64,000 nucleotides of DNA from Cryptomeria japonica. Taxonomy: Eukaryota > Streptophyta > Pinopsida > Cupressales > Cupressaceae. Each line of letters opens with the position of its first letter. The stretch's first letter is position 1. Of the stretch, positions 34,792 through 47,465 are shown one piece after another. Made by a program: the position numbers and the translations under genes. The stretch lies in contig NC_081408.1 in the NCBI RefSeq assembly GCF_030272615.1, forward strand, positions 342,887,793 to 342,951,792, read 5' to 3'. The notes under the pieces are model-generated. The model saw nothing but the letters and a program-made list of their open reading frames with translations, had not been told where the DNA came from and searched no databases.

Positions 34792-35425
34792 CCTTCCAAT
34801 TGATTAGCTACTTTGCAATACTCATGTTTCTTAGATTATTTTCTCTTGTTCTTAGAACCTCCTCAGAAATCAAAATTAACTTCCCCTCATCATCCAACAA
34901 AGATATTATGAATCTTACCACCCCATGACAATTCCAATTCATAGGATACCTTACCCACCTTCATGGTGATTCTATAGGAAACATTAAACTTGGACTTGAT
35001 TTTTTTTCCTCCACTCTTTTTCAAGGAAATTTTCTTATATGGTGGCAAACTAACAAAACCCACATCCCTAAACTAAGAATTTGTGCATGATGCAAGTTAT
35101 CTTTGAGAGACCTCAAAATATCTTGACTATGTTGAGTAAAGTCACTAGCAATAGGGGCACCAGTATCTGAAAAATTGAAATCAGCAAAAAAAAAGTGCAT
35201 CATATCCATAAAGAGCTAAAAAAGGAGACATACCAATGAACGTGTGATGGTAGGTATTATAACAATACTCTCCTAAATGCAACAATTTTACCCAAGAAAT
35301 TTGTTGATTTGGAACATGACTCCACAAATATCCTTCTATCCACCTATTAGTAGTTCTTGTTTGTCAATTTGTTTTAGGATGATATCTTGTAGTAGGTGTG
35401 AACTCGTTGGTTCATTCTATCTCAT
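34792..35425 (-). pseudogene. pol: Integrase C-terminal half and first part of chromodomain
   Basis: The minus strand reads RYHPKT(N) with a stop where Gly is expected, then TNRWIEGYLWSHVPNQQ, WVKLLHLGEYCYNT and GMSPFLALYG. This is the end of a Ty3 integrase core, just before and after the catalytic Glu region (HPQTDGQTE), whose Glu is not preserved. Downstream come APIASDFTQHSQDILRSLKD and NLHHAQ, then the GPY/F-like YRITMKVGKVSYELEL, then LISEEVLRTRENNLRNMSIA as the chromodomain start. Stops and frameshifts are frequent. The chromodomain is finished at 33010-33071 beyond the nested LTR. Catalytic first and second Asp regions are absent. Confidence 0.8.
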
Positions 35426-38400
35426 ACTCCCACTAATCTACATTTTCCTACAAGGATATACCAAATGCATTTTTGTCCATCTTCATTGTTAACATTTAAA
35501 AAACTTTTTCAGTAGTGAAAATGAGATGAGTGATATTGATGTAGAAATCACAAGGTTGTGACCATCTCACCAATGCTAATATTTGGTATGTGATAGATCT
35601 ACATTCATTGTCCATCCATATCCTTCCTTTAACAACCACTTGTCTCAAATGTTTGCATGCACTAGCACTAAACGATTGGTACCATAAACAATTGAAACTT
35701 ATTATTTTTCCACAAATTTGATTCTAACACTCAAAAAAGTTATTATAACCATGAATGCATCCCTCATAATAGAAGTTAAACAATTGAGAAATGGTTACCT
35801 CTTTTACTTTGAGTTGTTGACATATACCTTGCTGAAAACAATACCATTTGTTTCAAACTTTGCCTCAACTTGAAAGATGTGAAATACAAACTCAAGATCA
35901 AATTTAAAATAAAAACATCATAACTAATTCTCAACATATTAAATTTTAATACAACAATAAATACTCCACCCAAATTTGAATATTGAAACTACAAATGGTA
36001 GTTCATTTTGGTGGAAGTCTCTATATTATTTTATTAGTGCCATTAGTGCATATGGATCACCCCAAAAAAGTCCATTATGATAGTTGAAGTTCCATTTATG
36101 ACATGTTTTTCCATATTAGAAAAAATAGATTTATATACTTTCTTACTTCCCCTATTAATCCTTCCCATTTTATTTTTTCCATTCACTATGGGACATTTCC
36201 TCAACAATGTAACCACATCAACTCCCTTCCCTTTAGGAAACAGTTGAGATAAATTTGAAATGAGGAATACAAGACATGAGCTGATTACCTTCTCATATTT
36301 AAAAAGTTCCCCTTGTCTTCCATCCATCTACATAAGTAATCCTTCCATTGTCATGTTGGTAATTGGTGCTATTACATAAGGAAATCCCTATACAAAAAGT
36401 ATCCTTTTGACCTAAGTATTAATGGTGATAAACCACATGAGGTCAGAGAACTCTCCATTAGTAGTCACAAAATATAAAATATTCCTCTCCTTGAATGAGA
36501 TGCCCGTTATACCATAGTTTACGATACCCGTGAATGTATAAAATTAAGCTCATAGGCAAGTGCTCATACTTGTAATCAAACATACTAAGTCATGAAACAC
36601 TATCAAATGGGCATAACAATAGTAAACCATAAATGATGTCAATGATATAGTTATAATTACCCATGTGATGATGTAGAATCCATTCATAATTATATGAACT
36701 CCTATGTTACCTTTCAAACTTGCTAGTGTTGCATCCTCTTATATGGGCATTGAGAACTAGTTGCATTATTTTCCCATTTAAATTTTTAATAAAAACTAAT
36801 TTCCATCTTTATGGTATATTGGAATCCTTTATTTGGTGGTGATAAATTTTTAAGATTTCTCTATGCTGATTTGAACTTGCATCCAAAAATCAAAATGAAG
36901 ATTGCATTGCTTACCATACCTTGAAATCCTATGCACATCCTCCAAAACCAAGCAACTTGTTGCCTTAAGAACTTGTAGCACTAAACACCCTAAAGTTACT
37001 ATGTCCACATGAAAATCACTCATAATCTTGTCTTCATTATTGGGACTTGTCTCCAAAAAAGATTTATGAGTTGTAAACATTGGTCATTCACAACATGGTT
37101 AGAGTACAAGATAACCCATATAAACTTTCCTATAATATAGATGAGAAAAATGGGAAACTCAATAACAACATTAAAGTCTTCAATTATTTTGAAGCTCATA
37201 TTGTCACTTGTATCCCATTTGTAAGAATAACCTTGAGTAAGTACTAGTTACTAGTGAACCCACATTCCCTACTTTGCAAATTGTTTCTCTTAGTCTCACC
37301 TCCTTTTTAGCATGCTCCCTTTGGTGACTAGATTTTTGTATTGGCATAAAGGAAATAAACAAATATGAAAATCGAAATTCCTTTCATATGTTTCCAACAA
37401 GGAATTCATCCTCTTTTGCCAAACTCAAAAGTTAGGGAGATACCAACTTGCTTCTACTTTGCTTTTTTTATACAACTAGAATGTGATAGTCTTGAGTTAT
37501 GAAGTGATTTTATAAATGTGGTATTCAACCCCTCAAAATTTTTAGTATTCATTTGTCTTATCTTCTCACCTAGATCCCACATTCTTATGTATAAACAACT
37601 TTGAAACTTTGAAGAATGGTCTATTGTTTTGCATCCTCTTCATCATGACAAGAATTTGGTGGTAACATACAAAGTGAACCAGTACAATAATGAACACCAC
37701 AATTAGGCCATTTTTCATACATATCAAGAATAATTCCATAGCTATCCAATATCAATTGTGCCTCTCAATGAATATTCTCAACAATAGTATGTGGATCATC
37801 AACCACGTGAACCCTTTCTCAGAATTAGGTCCAAGCAACAACAAATCAAATTTTATTTTGGGATCTTCATCAAAATCATCAACGTCATCCTCCATGTATG
37901 CATTGTGCTCAAAATTTAGAGCATCATCATAATTGATCCCTTTATCTAAAAATACACATCATGGAATTCAATAGTCTTTGAAACATCAAATGATAATTCT
38001 AAAATTGGATCCAAGGCTGATGTATGGTGCATTTCTTCATGCATACCCTCAACCTTAATAGTTGCATTCTTGACCTAAGATTCATCTTAAAAAATACGCC
38101 ATATAGTCTTTATTTATTACATTGGAATAAATCTTTTCATTTACTTTTGCTTTCTTTTTAGTGAGAGCCCTTAATCCCTCAAGATGCTCATGTAATTGCT
38201 CACTCAATTTTCCTAAATATTTGCTACATTATTGTAATTTCCTCAAGCATTTAGAAAGATGCTTGAAATCAAATATAGGAAATCCAAAAGTATTCATATT
38301 TTTACTCAAATAAGGACACTTAGCTACAAACAGAAGTAGTAAAGTTTTGATCACTTGAAGTAATTATGAAAATAATCTTTCATTGCCACTAGTCTACACT

Positions 38401-38446
38401 GAACTGAAAAATCCTTAGGTTGGAAATATCACATATTTGATACCAT
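35426..38446 (-). other. Internal region of the minus element without gag or reverse transcriptase
   Basis: About 3 kb lies where a chromovirus should encode gag, protease, reverse transcriptase and RNase H. None of their motifs (zinc knuckle, YxDD, HHCC) can be read. Instead there are patches of coding-like sequence of unknown type: 36043-36327 (94 open codons), 36850-37080 (76 open codons), and 37600-38250, where DALNFEHNAYMEDDVDDFDE and later LDSYGIILDMYEKWPNCGVH can be read with stops and shifts. They may be a captured gene or a foreign insertion. I do not recognise the product. Confidence 0.45.
38434..38445 (-). promoter_or_regulatory. Primer-binding site of the minus element
   Basis: On the minus strand TGGTATCAAATA lies one base inside the LTR end, matching the first eight bases of the initiator tRNA-Met primer site TGGTATCAGAGC. 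Confidence 0.65.
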
Positions 38447-39497
38447 TGTAATAACCCTTTCCAAATATATAGCATATTTGAAAATTTTCTTTTCACTTCT
38501 AATTCAAATTTGCATAAATGAGTAATAGATAAATCATGTATATCAAAATGTTCACGTCAAAACCATAACGAACTGAAACTCAACTTCATACAACTGATGT
38601 AAAATGTATTATCATAATTTTTTTCATAATTTTGCATCATATTTGCTATCAAATATAATAGATAACAACAACGATCATCCACTACAAATTACATTAGCAA
38701 ACTCCCAATATTAGGAACTCTAACACAAAGAAATAACGACAACTTCTCAACAAACTTCACAAACTTATAACAATTGTTGACAATAGGAAAATGGATGAAA
38801 TAAAACTACAAAAATAAAAAATAACAACAATATATGTTGTTATTAACATCAATACAAATATGAAACTAAAGTTCTAAACTATGCACTCCAAATAACTACA
38901 ATCACCTCCAAACTATTAAGGAAGTACAAATGGAAAGAATTCAACAACAATACAACCCATGGATGATATTGTTCTTCGAGACCCTTCTTACCAATACCTT
39001 TGAGCTTCAATATTATTGGTTATTAGCCTTAAAGATCCTTATTCATTGCCTTATCAACTTCACAAGAAATAACAACATCAGTTGGTTATATATTGACAAG
39101 ATAGAATGAATGCAAAATGTTGCCAAAATATTCCGTAAACCACAAAAATAATTCAAGGCTAGAATGTGTGCCAAGAATCCCACACCTAGGTTGGAATATT
39201 CCCCCCTTCAATGTGTGGAAACTTCTATTTTGACTTTGTTCTTCACCTTCTACAATTCTAATAGAAACTTGCCATTTGCCAACAAATGTGAAATGGGCAA
39301 TGAAATTCAAATTTTTACTAAAACAAGCCTTCCCAAAAATCCATGCCATCACTTGAGTAGAAAGTTTAAAATAATATCTTTGATGATATATCACTATTTT
39401 TTATTTGATTAAATCACCAAAAAAAGATATTATTTTTTAATCTTATCCAAAAATCCCGATCTTTTATTTTTGGAAATTCAGACTTACTAAAAATAGA
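38447..39497 (-). repeat. LTR (element 5' LTR, minus orientation, truncated)
   Basis: Begins TGTAATAACCC on the plus strand and aligns with 31931-32979 until ACTAAAAATAGA. The last roughly 30 bases present in the other LTR (to GGGGACATGACA) are replaced by GA-rich DNA. Confidence 0.83.
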
Positions 39498-40380
39498 GGG
39501 GTTGAGATATATATAGAGGGAGGGGGGAGAGATATAAGGAGAAAGGAAGGGGGAGCGATAAATATAGAGAAAGAGGCAAAACATGGGAAAGGGGGAGATG
39601 GAGAGATAGAAAGATAAATATATAGGTAGTGAAGGTAGTGAATGTTGGTATATGTTGTCATTGATGTCAACCCTTAGTGTGGTGTTGTCATTAATGTCAC
39701 ATGATGTAGTTGAGTGCAAATATATGATGATGGAGATTGTTGGAATTATTATCATTAATGACTAGATGTTGTCCTTGCTGATATGTTGATGTTGCTAATC
39801 ATGGAAGTACATGCTAATGTTGTTGGCTTTTTTGTTGATTAAATATATGTTACTGACAGTTAATGATGAGCTATTTGTTGGAAATGATACTATGATTGTT
39901 GGTTGTTGTGATTAGTGGATAGTGGAGATTGGCATCTCAGATATTGATATATAACAAATTCATATCAATGTGTAGATAGTTGATGTTCTTGTTGAAAATT
40001 GTGCAAAGGATTGTTGTAGATTATGTTGACATTAATGAAGAATGTAGGTGGGAGTGATTGAGGACTGTTTTCTCATGTGTGTGTTATAAAGATAATTTTT
40101 ACCTTTGAACTCACTCTTGATGTTGATATTGATATTTGATCCATCTGATGTATGACATTGATGTAGTTGATGAAGTCCTTAATTGGATTGTCTGATAATA
40201 TTGATCAGATATGATGTTCTTGGTTAAATATTTATACCTTATGCGTTGTGGTATGATCTTTGATGGTGTGGAGTAGTGATAACGATAATGATGTATTGAA
40301 CAAATAGTAACAATAAAGACAATTATATAAGGCTTGCCTTCATCATTTCTAGTAAAAGAGACATTAGCCCAAGAGATATG
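39498..40380. other. GA-rich flank followed by TGATGTTG-rich DNA, no gene
   Basis: 39498-39635 is purine-rich like the tails of repeats B and C. From 39640 the sequence is rich in GTTGTCATTGATGTCA-like words of unknown origin. No coding signal recognised. Confidence 0.5.
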
Positions 40381-40384
40381 GGCT

Positions 40385-40740
40385 TTAGTTCATTTTTAGG
40401 AGTTTTATTGGGAGAGAAATTCTCAACACAGGCTTGTCTTTCTCCCTCTATTTGAAGAAGTTATTCATGGTTACTTTAGAGGCTTTGCAGTCCCTAAAAA
40501 TCTTCCTTCCATCAACAAGTAAATTTGTAATTTGAGCTACGAAATCTTTAGCGATTTCCAATTTCATCTTGTAGATGTGAACAAAATGCTCTTCCAACCT
40601 TTCACAAAAGCCCTAGTCACTTCAAGGTATATTACACCATGGAGCTTCTCCATGATAAGATTAAATCCACCTTCACTCAATTTGTCCCAAACATGGTAAT
40701 CATTCTTCCATTTGTCACATGAGCTAGGATCCCAATGGCT
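40385..40740 (-). pseudogene. Decayed coding remnant, unrecognised retroelement-type product
   Basis: The minus strand reads SEGGFNLIMEKLHGVIYLEV followed by TRAFVKGW; after a one-base shift it continues HFVHIYKMKLEIAKDFVAQI, then TNLLVDGRKIFRDCKASKVT and MNNFFK before a stop. The length and regular helix-like pattern over two frames suggest a true protein relic. It resembles in style the element-encoded proteins that sit beside plant retrotransposons, but I cannot name a family. Confidence 0.4.
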
Positions 40741-41049
40741 TCAATCACCTCACATGTTCTTGCTAAGCCACGAAACAAAAAACAAACCCAACCCACCTAA
40801 ATAAAGATCACAAAGAATAGAACAAAACTAAATGAAACAAAAGATCAACTAAGAATAAATAAAGGCCCAAAACCCCACCTAGAATCCATGTGACATTGAT
40901 TATGAAACATTACAGGGGTTCATAATGAAAATATAAGGAATTGTCACGCTAGCATTTGAGAATTTCATGGCTTATAACTTATTTAACATCAAGAGGTAGG
41001 AGATTGTAAGGACCCCACCTTTGAATATAACCTATTGTGACTCTTAGGC

Positions 41050-41335
41050 TGGCAAAGTAATTGACCATATACCCTCCTCATAGATGTAATTAATATAAAT
41101 CTCATCAGAAGAATCAATAATATATTTTTAGTCTATGATCAACCCTTGGATGGTTCAATTCGGGCATTGAATCCACTTTAGACAATTGATAATGTTTAGA
41201 TAATCACCCTCTATTAAAACTTCCTTGAATCCTTGAGATTGAGCCATTTTCAAACCTATGTAGGTTGCATTTTCTTTAGCAAAGTGGTGAACACAAATAC
41301 TTGTTATTCTTATAGGAATTTAAATTAAGTAGTGA
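41050..41335 (-). pseudogene. RNase H-like domain remnant (LINE-associated type)
   Basis: The minus strand reads KENATYIGLKMAQSQGFKEV, LIEGDYLNIINCLKWIQ, then NW-like TIQGLIID, ending near a VNYFASLR-like piece. This follows the plant RVT_3/RNase H pattern: E-A-x-A-x-x-GL-x-x-A, then (I)EGDS, then a C-terminal REAN-x-x-AD-x-LA that is too decayed to confirm. EGD keeps the acidic pair; Ser after it is Tyr. Several stops are present. Such domains end many plant LINE polyproteins, so a truncated LINE is the likely source. Confidence 0.5.
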
Positions 41336-44300
41336 TTTCCTAGAGACCCTTCCTTTAAATTTGTGGAAATAAGTTGTTTTCTTTCATATAACTCATAGAG
41401 ATGGTAGTAGTGGTGTCATGATTGGAATGTATCCTTGGATTTCTAAATTTTTTATTAACTAAGGTGACAATTCTTCACAGAGTTGTGTGTGTGCCCTTAA
41501 ATTTATAATTCTCATCTTCCCATACACCCTTGGGTTCAAAATGTCATTGGATACCAACTTGTGTTTTATTCATGTTTTTGTTTGGTTATTGTATGGGTTT
41601 GTGTTTATTTTTTTACTATAGTCCTTGTGCTCCATCCATCACACCATCATGGTCACCTTCATCATTCATATGATGACATGAGAATGATAGTATGTCTCTT
41701 AGGTCACTTAACTCTTTTCAACTTATTTGTATGTGTGCCAGTCCATATGAACATGATACATTATCATCGTGATTCCTTATATCATGGTGTATAATGCTAA
41801 GTGCTAGAACAAGATAAATGTTGCTTCTTTCAAATGAAGTTAATAATAGCATGTATCCATCATCCATTTTTCTCCTTCATCCCCATTCATCCATAATCCC
41901 AATCACATGACATCTTGTTGCATTACATCCTTTTGAAATTTCACCATCTTACATGTGCATCCATGCAATCTCAAATCTTATTATCAAAGCATCCATCAAC
42001 ATTCATCACTATGCCTAATCTTAGTCAATCATCTAGTCTATCTTTATGGCATGTACATGTCACCAAATATGATCTCTCACAACTCATCTTTTATAAACTC
42101 TGACACATCTTTTTTGTTATTGCTTGTCTTTTCAAGATATATATTGGGCTCCTTTCACCCAACATCTCCCTTGAGGGGGCATCACTTCTACCATCATTCG
42201 TAAGTGATTGGGACAACTTGCCACCTATTGCTTCATTTCATCTCATCATATATTTTATTTTTCTTCGATACAATTCCATTTAGTTGCATTGTATCAAAGA
42301 GGAGAAAAATGTTCCATACACCTACTAACCAATACCTAGGACATGTCCCTTTCACCGAAGGTCTTCCACACTTAATTGAATAATCATATTATTTAATCAA
42401 TCACCTTTTCCATTACGTTTATTAAATACATAAATAATTGTTATTTTCCACCCCACACATGATTAAAGGAATTAAATAATATTACTATTTAACTATACCT
42501 ATATTCCCTAATAACATTTCAAGAACATGGGAACCTAAGAACACTTGTCCTCATGGTTCCACTATTCCCTCCACCAAATCCAAGAATTAAGCCTTTTTAG
42601 ATAGACATGTCCCTTATCTTTTTCATTTTCACAATTATTTGCTAGATTTAGTAAGTTCATTATAGCCATACACATTCTAACTACCTACTCTATCTCAACC
42701 CTTCATTCCCTCATATATCCTAGGGGTATCCTCTCAACCATTCTCCATCCTTGATCTTGTTATCAATTCCCCTTTCAAAAATTCTAGAATTTAGGCATCC
42801 TCATCCATTTCTATCATCATCTTGTATGCTAAGTACATGTTGTCAAAACAAGTAACTTTTTGCAAAGGAGCATCCACATGCCATGTTGCGATTGGAGAAA
42901 ATAAAAAATGAATCATGACTAATGTTTGAATTAATTTTGGATGTCAATGCTTTGTTTGCACTCCCTGGTTGAGCTCTATCTAGATGTTTTTCTTTAGTTT
43001 GAATAGAGACTTGCATGCTTGCTTATTTTTATTTTAAATTCAAATTATATGCATTATAAGAAGAAAAAAGGTGTGCCAAAGAGTTTTAAAGAAGCAATCA
43101 GGGGAAATAAGTTAAATTGAAAATGAAATAAAAGGGGGGATGTGAATTGATTTGATTAACTAGGGCATGGGAAACAAAGGGATTTTAGAATGTAGTCTGA
43201 AAGAAATTATCAAAAAGAAGATAAGTGTGTTCGAGAAAACATTGGACAAGATGGGTTTGGGTTGGTTTTATCTAGATTTAGTGTGATGTTGTCATGATTT
43301 GGTCTAATTATGTTTAATTTACAAAGAATGTGCAAGATAGTGTGTAAATAAAATGGTAGGTTAAAAACAAATAACTAAAAATAAATCCATCTAAATTAAA
43401 TTGTTGCTTTTAATTACTAAGCTACATTAATTCACCTATGTGATATAATTTGGACTTAAATAACAATAAGTTTTATTTTCTTATTTAATTAGACAAATAC
43501 AATGTTTAATTGAGATTGCACTAGAAGTAGGAATAAAACGAGAATAAGGTTGGGAGGAGCTTGTGTAGTTCTAATATTATGTTTAAGTGATGGAATGTTT
43601 GAAATTAGGTATAAGAGGTTGTTAAATGGTCAATTTCTATCTTTGGAAATCCTTATTTTTGTGTCATGGCCTAAAGTGTCTCAACATGCATAAAAGTGTC
43701 TTTACCCCATTAAAGTATCCAACAAAGGTGAAAGTTTCTATATTCTCGCATAATTGTCTTGATTAAAGCATACACATCTAATAAGAGTGGATATGTCATA
43801 TTCCCATAAATGGTGCCCTACTAATTGTAGATGTGTCCTTTGAGTGCGATCATGTCTTGTACTTTCACGGTTGTATTTCCTACAACTGCTAACATAAAAC
43901 TTGCAAGGTCCTAGTATTTGATTTGCCTACTAAAGTACATGACCAATCTAAAAGGTTCTAGAAGAGTCTAGAAGGTTGGAAGAATGGGCTCATGAGCTTA
44001 CCTTATTGGAGCCCCTAGAAAGAATGTTTTAGAATAAACTGCAAAAAAAGTAGACATGGAATCCTACATGCTATTGCATTACAATGTTATGATAGTGATG
44101 AATGGAACGATTTTGAAATATACTCTAATAATTCTTAGGTGAAAAAAGTGCAAGTTCTTAAAAATGATAATAGAACTTTTTAAATCTTTAATAACTCACT
44201 TTAAACATAAAGTTAATTTGACCCATTAGATACTAATTAGAATTATGATTTTTTTTAAATATAGTTAAAAGTAAAGTAAATGTACTTAAATATATGAATA

Positions 44301-44402
44301 ACTTCTACACGAAATAAACATCCAACTATAGAAAAATGCAAAATAAATAAATTAAAACATTTATAAAGTCAGATTGAACTGGCATAAAATGTTTAAGGAA
44401 TA

Positions 44403-44863
44403 GGGGAAAGGACCCAGTAGTTGAGCATGTTCCAATTGTTGTGAGGGTTGTTGATACCTTTTGTTCCAAAAATTGAACAAATAAAACCTATTGTTTGAAA
44501 CAAAAAATATCAATTTTTGTTAGGAAATGTACCAACAGTGGTTAGGAAATGTACCAATAGTTGTTAAGAAATGTACTAATATTGTAAAAAGTAACCAATC
44601 AGGTGATGCCACATCGGCTGCACAACTATTGGGGTCTCTTTTGCACGCCTATTGGTCTCACTTTTTTTTGGGGCTGTTTTGGACACCTTGGCAAAAAGCA
44701 TGCTGATGTGGCATCATATTTGATGATGTGGCCTTGAAACCTTAGTTATAAGTAGGGGACTTGCCAAGTAAGCTGCTGTAAAAAAATCGGAGTGATTCGA
44801 AATTTCCAAGTAGGATTTTGAGAAGCGTGAAGTTAGGGTGCACGACTACTGGGTCCTTTCCCC
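44403..44863. mobile_element. MITE with TA target site and near-perfect terminal inverted repeats
   Basis: 461 bp between TA dinucleotides (44401-44402 and 44864-44865). Both ends read GGGGAAAGGACCCAGTAGT inward (19 of 19 identical). The interior has a short tandem series (GTTAGGAAATGTACCAA and variants at about 44520-44580) and GATGCCACATCGGCTG / GCTGATGTGGCATC words that could pair as a hairpin. There is no open reading frame of note. The TA duplication suggests a Tc1/mariner-type helper, which is inference. Copies A (about 25430) and B (about 30080) show the uninterrupted sequence. Confidence 0.85.
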
Positions 44864-46025
44864 TAACTCACTCTTTTTATAAAGACATTGAAAAAGTGCA
44901 TTGTGTAAAGAATCTTTGCTAAACTCCGACATACTATCATATTGAATTGTCCCATCATTTGATAGCGTGAAAAACAGAAATGGTAGCAAATGGCAATATA
45001 ATTGCTTTAAACGTACTAGACAATTCTGGTACGATTAAAGGAGAGAAAATATACCACCTTACGAAATTTCCACGAACTTTCTAAACGTGAAATTTTAAAG
45101 AATTCTATTTTTTTTTTAAATTTTAGTAATCAAAGTAGTTTGTAAGGGTTGGACTACATTATATGTAGACAAATTTTCCCCCTCTTTTTTCTTTTTATAA
45201 GGGAGATATATATGTGTTATTATGTTTATAGCCATATTGTTGGTAGTTAAATATTAGGGATGCGGAGGGAGGTGATCTATTGAGAATTGAATTTACAAGA
45301 TTAGAATGAAGGTGAGACCTAACGATTATTGTCTATAATACTCATCGTCATTTTTTTAGTGTAACGTCTTAAGATTATGAATTGTCAAAGCCCACACCCA
45401 TTTTAGTTAGAATTGGTGATGGATATCATGATTAACTAAAACAATATGTTCAAGGTTGATTACAACAAAGCTTGGCAGATTTGGTGGGTTGCTATCACTT
45501 TTGTGGACAATATCATTATTTTGATATCACATTAATCACACTTAGTGTGCAATGGGCACACTAATAGGTATTTGCATAAGTGCATATTTTAGTTAAACTA
45601 AAAATCATAAAGAAATGTATAGTTTTTATTGTAATGGGTGTCATTCTTCATAGTGTGATGTGTTAAGGATGGAGTGCATTGTTAATTGAAATGTCTAATA
45701 ATTTGAGGTTGATGGACAATCCTCCTCCTCTCTCTTTAGAGGGCATACTCACTATCTTGCATATGTGCATATCACTAGTAGTTGAACCTTGGGAGGATAC
45801 CTAGATTTTTCAAACACCATAGCTATTTTATTGTAGTGAATGAGAGATCTTGATGATCAATATCTCCAATGTTAGTTGGTGATCTTTCAAGTGTTAGGCC
45901 TTAAGATCTATAAATTGTCCAAGCTTGTACCATTTGGTCCATAGTTAGTAGTGACTACCACAACTAATCTAAGTGATTAGCACATGGTTATACTAGTAAT
46001 CCCACCTTGGTGTGCAATGGGTATT

Positions 46026-46420
46026 GTTAAAGAGTTATAGATAGAGAGAGGGAGACATGTCTATAGATAGAGGGGAGGGAGAGAAAGAGGAAGATAGAGG
46101 TAAATATGAAGATAGAGAAAGAGAAGAGGGGGACAAATAGATGTAGAGAAGGAGAGGGATGGATAAAACTAGAGAGATAGAGAGGGAAGGGTAGAGAGAT
46201 GTAGAGGGAGATATAGAGATATATAGGTGGCGAGATAGAGAGATAGAGAGTAAGGAGATATAGAAAGAGGGGGAGATGGACAATGAGACATAGAGATAGA
46301 AAAATAGATAGAAGTAAAGATAAAAAAAAATAGAGATGAAGAGAGGGAGAGAGAAATAAGGGGAGATATTGAGAGGGAGAGGTAAAAATATATGGAGAGA
46401 GAGAGAGAGAGGGGAGTGCA
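46026..46420. repeat. GA-rich tail of repeat copy C
   Basis: GATAGAGAGAGGGAGACATG... matches the tail of copy B at 31455 onward (GACATCTCTATAGATAGAGAG). Open frames across it on the minus strand are Ser/Leu low-complexity artefacts. Confidence 0.9.
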
Positions 46421-46661
46421 TGATGTACATACATGCATACATACATATGTATGTATGTATGTATGTATATGTATATGTATATGTATGTATGTATGTATAT
46501 ATAGATATACATACATACATACATATATGTGTGTGTGTATATCTATATGTATATGTATGTATATGTATATGTATATGTATACATACACACACACACACAA
46601 ACACACACACATATATATATATATATATGTATGTATGTATAGATATATACATATATAAGTA

Positions 46662-46693
<32 letters not shown>

Positions 46694-46712
46694 CATACAT
46701 ACATATATATTA
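46421..46712. repeat. Compound ATGT/AT/AC microsatellite
   Basis: Runs of (ATGT)n, (ATGTAT)n, (AC)n and (AT)n. All overlapping reading frames are Tyr/Ile/His/Met repeats from the microsatellite. Confidence 0.97.
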
Positions 46713-46831
46713 ATTGAATAAGAAATTATTTAATTAATCCCCCCTCCTAATTTAATTGAATTCACTAAGCAAATTGATTAAATTCCCTCTTTCATCTACT
46801 TATTAAAAAAATCTAAGGATTTATTTAATAA

Positions 46832-47010
46832 GTTGTAGCGCTATTGAAACTTGACATTCTAGCGCTATTGCAACTTGACATTCTAGCGCTATTATTTTTA
46901 CAATAGCGCTATTGTACCAAGTTTGGTGCTATTGACCTTTATTCAGCGCTTTTGTTATTGTTTTGGTGCCTTTGTGCTTGTTTTAGCGCTGTTGCATTTG
47001 CTGTCAAATC
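46832..47010. repeat. TAGCGCTATTG minisatellite, copy in the LTR region
   Basis: A run of degenerate TAGCGCTATTG(N)8-10 units. It is nearly the same sequence as 49155-49320 in the leader, and is flanked by direct repeats AAATCTAAGGATTTATTTAA (46808 and 47021). Confidence 0.8.
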
Positions 47011-47348
47011 TACTAATTAATAAATCTAAGGATTTATTTAATAAGTTCATTTTCATAATCCCCTTTAATTAATTAATTCCCTCCATCAAATTTATCTTCA
47101 AATTCATTTCTTCTGAATCCCCTAATTAATTAAAACAAATCAATTTATGAGTTGTTGAGATTAATTAGCCTTTTCCTATTATTTGAATTTTTAAATTCAA
47201 ATTCTCCTAACTTCTAACCACCTAAACTAACCCCTTCTAAACCTAACTCATTCCATCTAACCCCGGGTTTAATTAACCCCATCCTAATTTGCACATCCTA
47301 ACCACCATGTCCTCTTTCCTTGGACACTTTTCCCTCTCGTGAGAAAAA

Positions 47349-47465
47349 CTTCTTGACACTTGTCACCATAGAGATGACAAATGTTCCCTTTCATCCAACC
47401 TTTCTAGAAGCTTCTCGACACTTGTCACCATAGAGATGGCAAATGTTCCCTTTCATCCAACCTCT
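47349..47465. repeat. 62-bp tandem duplication in the LTR
   Basis: CTTCTTGACACTTGTCACCA... at 47349 is repeated as CTTCTCGACACTTGTCACCA... at 47411, through to TTCCCTTTCATCCAACCT. Confidence 0.85.

Larger units (their letters stand above)
31931..39497 (-). mobile_element. Minus-strand Ty3/gypsy chromovirus derivative, internally rearranged
   Basis: Two direct repeats of about 1.05 kb (31931-32979 and 38447-39497) act as LTRs. Read on the minus strand, the LTR starts TGTCATGTCCCC and ends GGGTTATTACA. A primer site TGGTATCA lies beside the right LTR, and a purine-rich GTAGGGAGGACT abuts the left LTR. Recognisable coding is limited to the integrase C-terminal half and chromodomain (35420-33010). 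Gag, protease, reverse transcriptase and RNase H are not seen in the remaining 3 kb, so this is a non-autonomous or rearranged copy. It appears to have inserted in the GA tract of repeat B, since both flanks are GA-rich. The right LTR lacks its last 30 bp. Confidence 0.8.
41500..46420. repeat. Long non-coding repeat, copy C with GA-rich tail
   Basis: Aligns with copies A and B from CATCTTCCCATACACCCTTG at about 41515 (the first roughly 350 bp of the unit are missing) to the GA tail at 46026-46420. It contains the 461-bp MITE at 44403-44863 that the other copies lack; removing it restores the alignment spacing. No genes. Confidence 0.8.

Noticed and set aside
46027-46713. Several overlapping Tyr/Ile/His/Met-rich frames on both strands
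   Set aside because: Pure microsatellite translation (ATGT, AT, AC).
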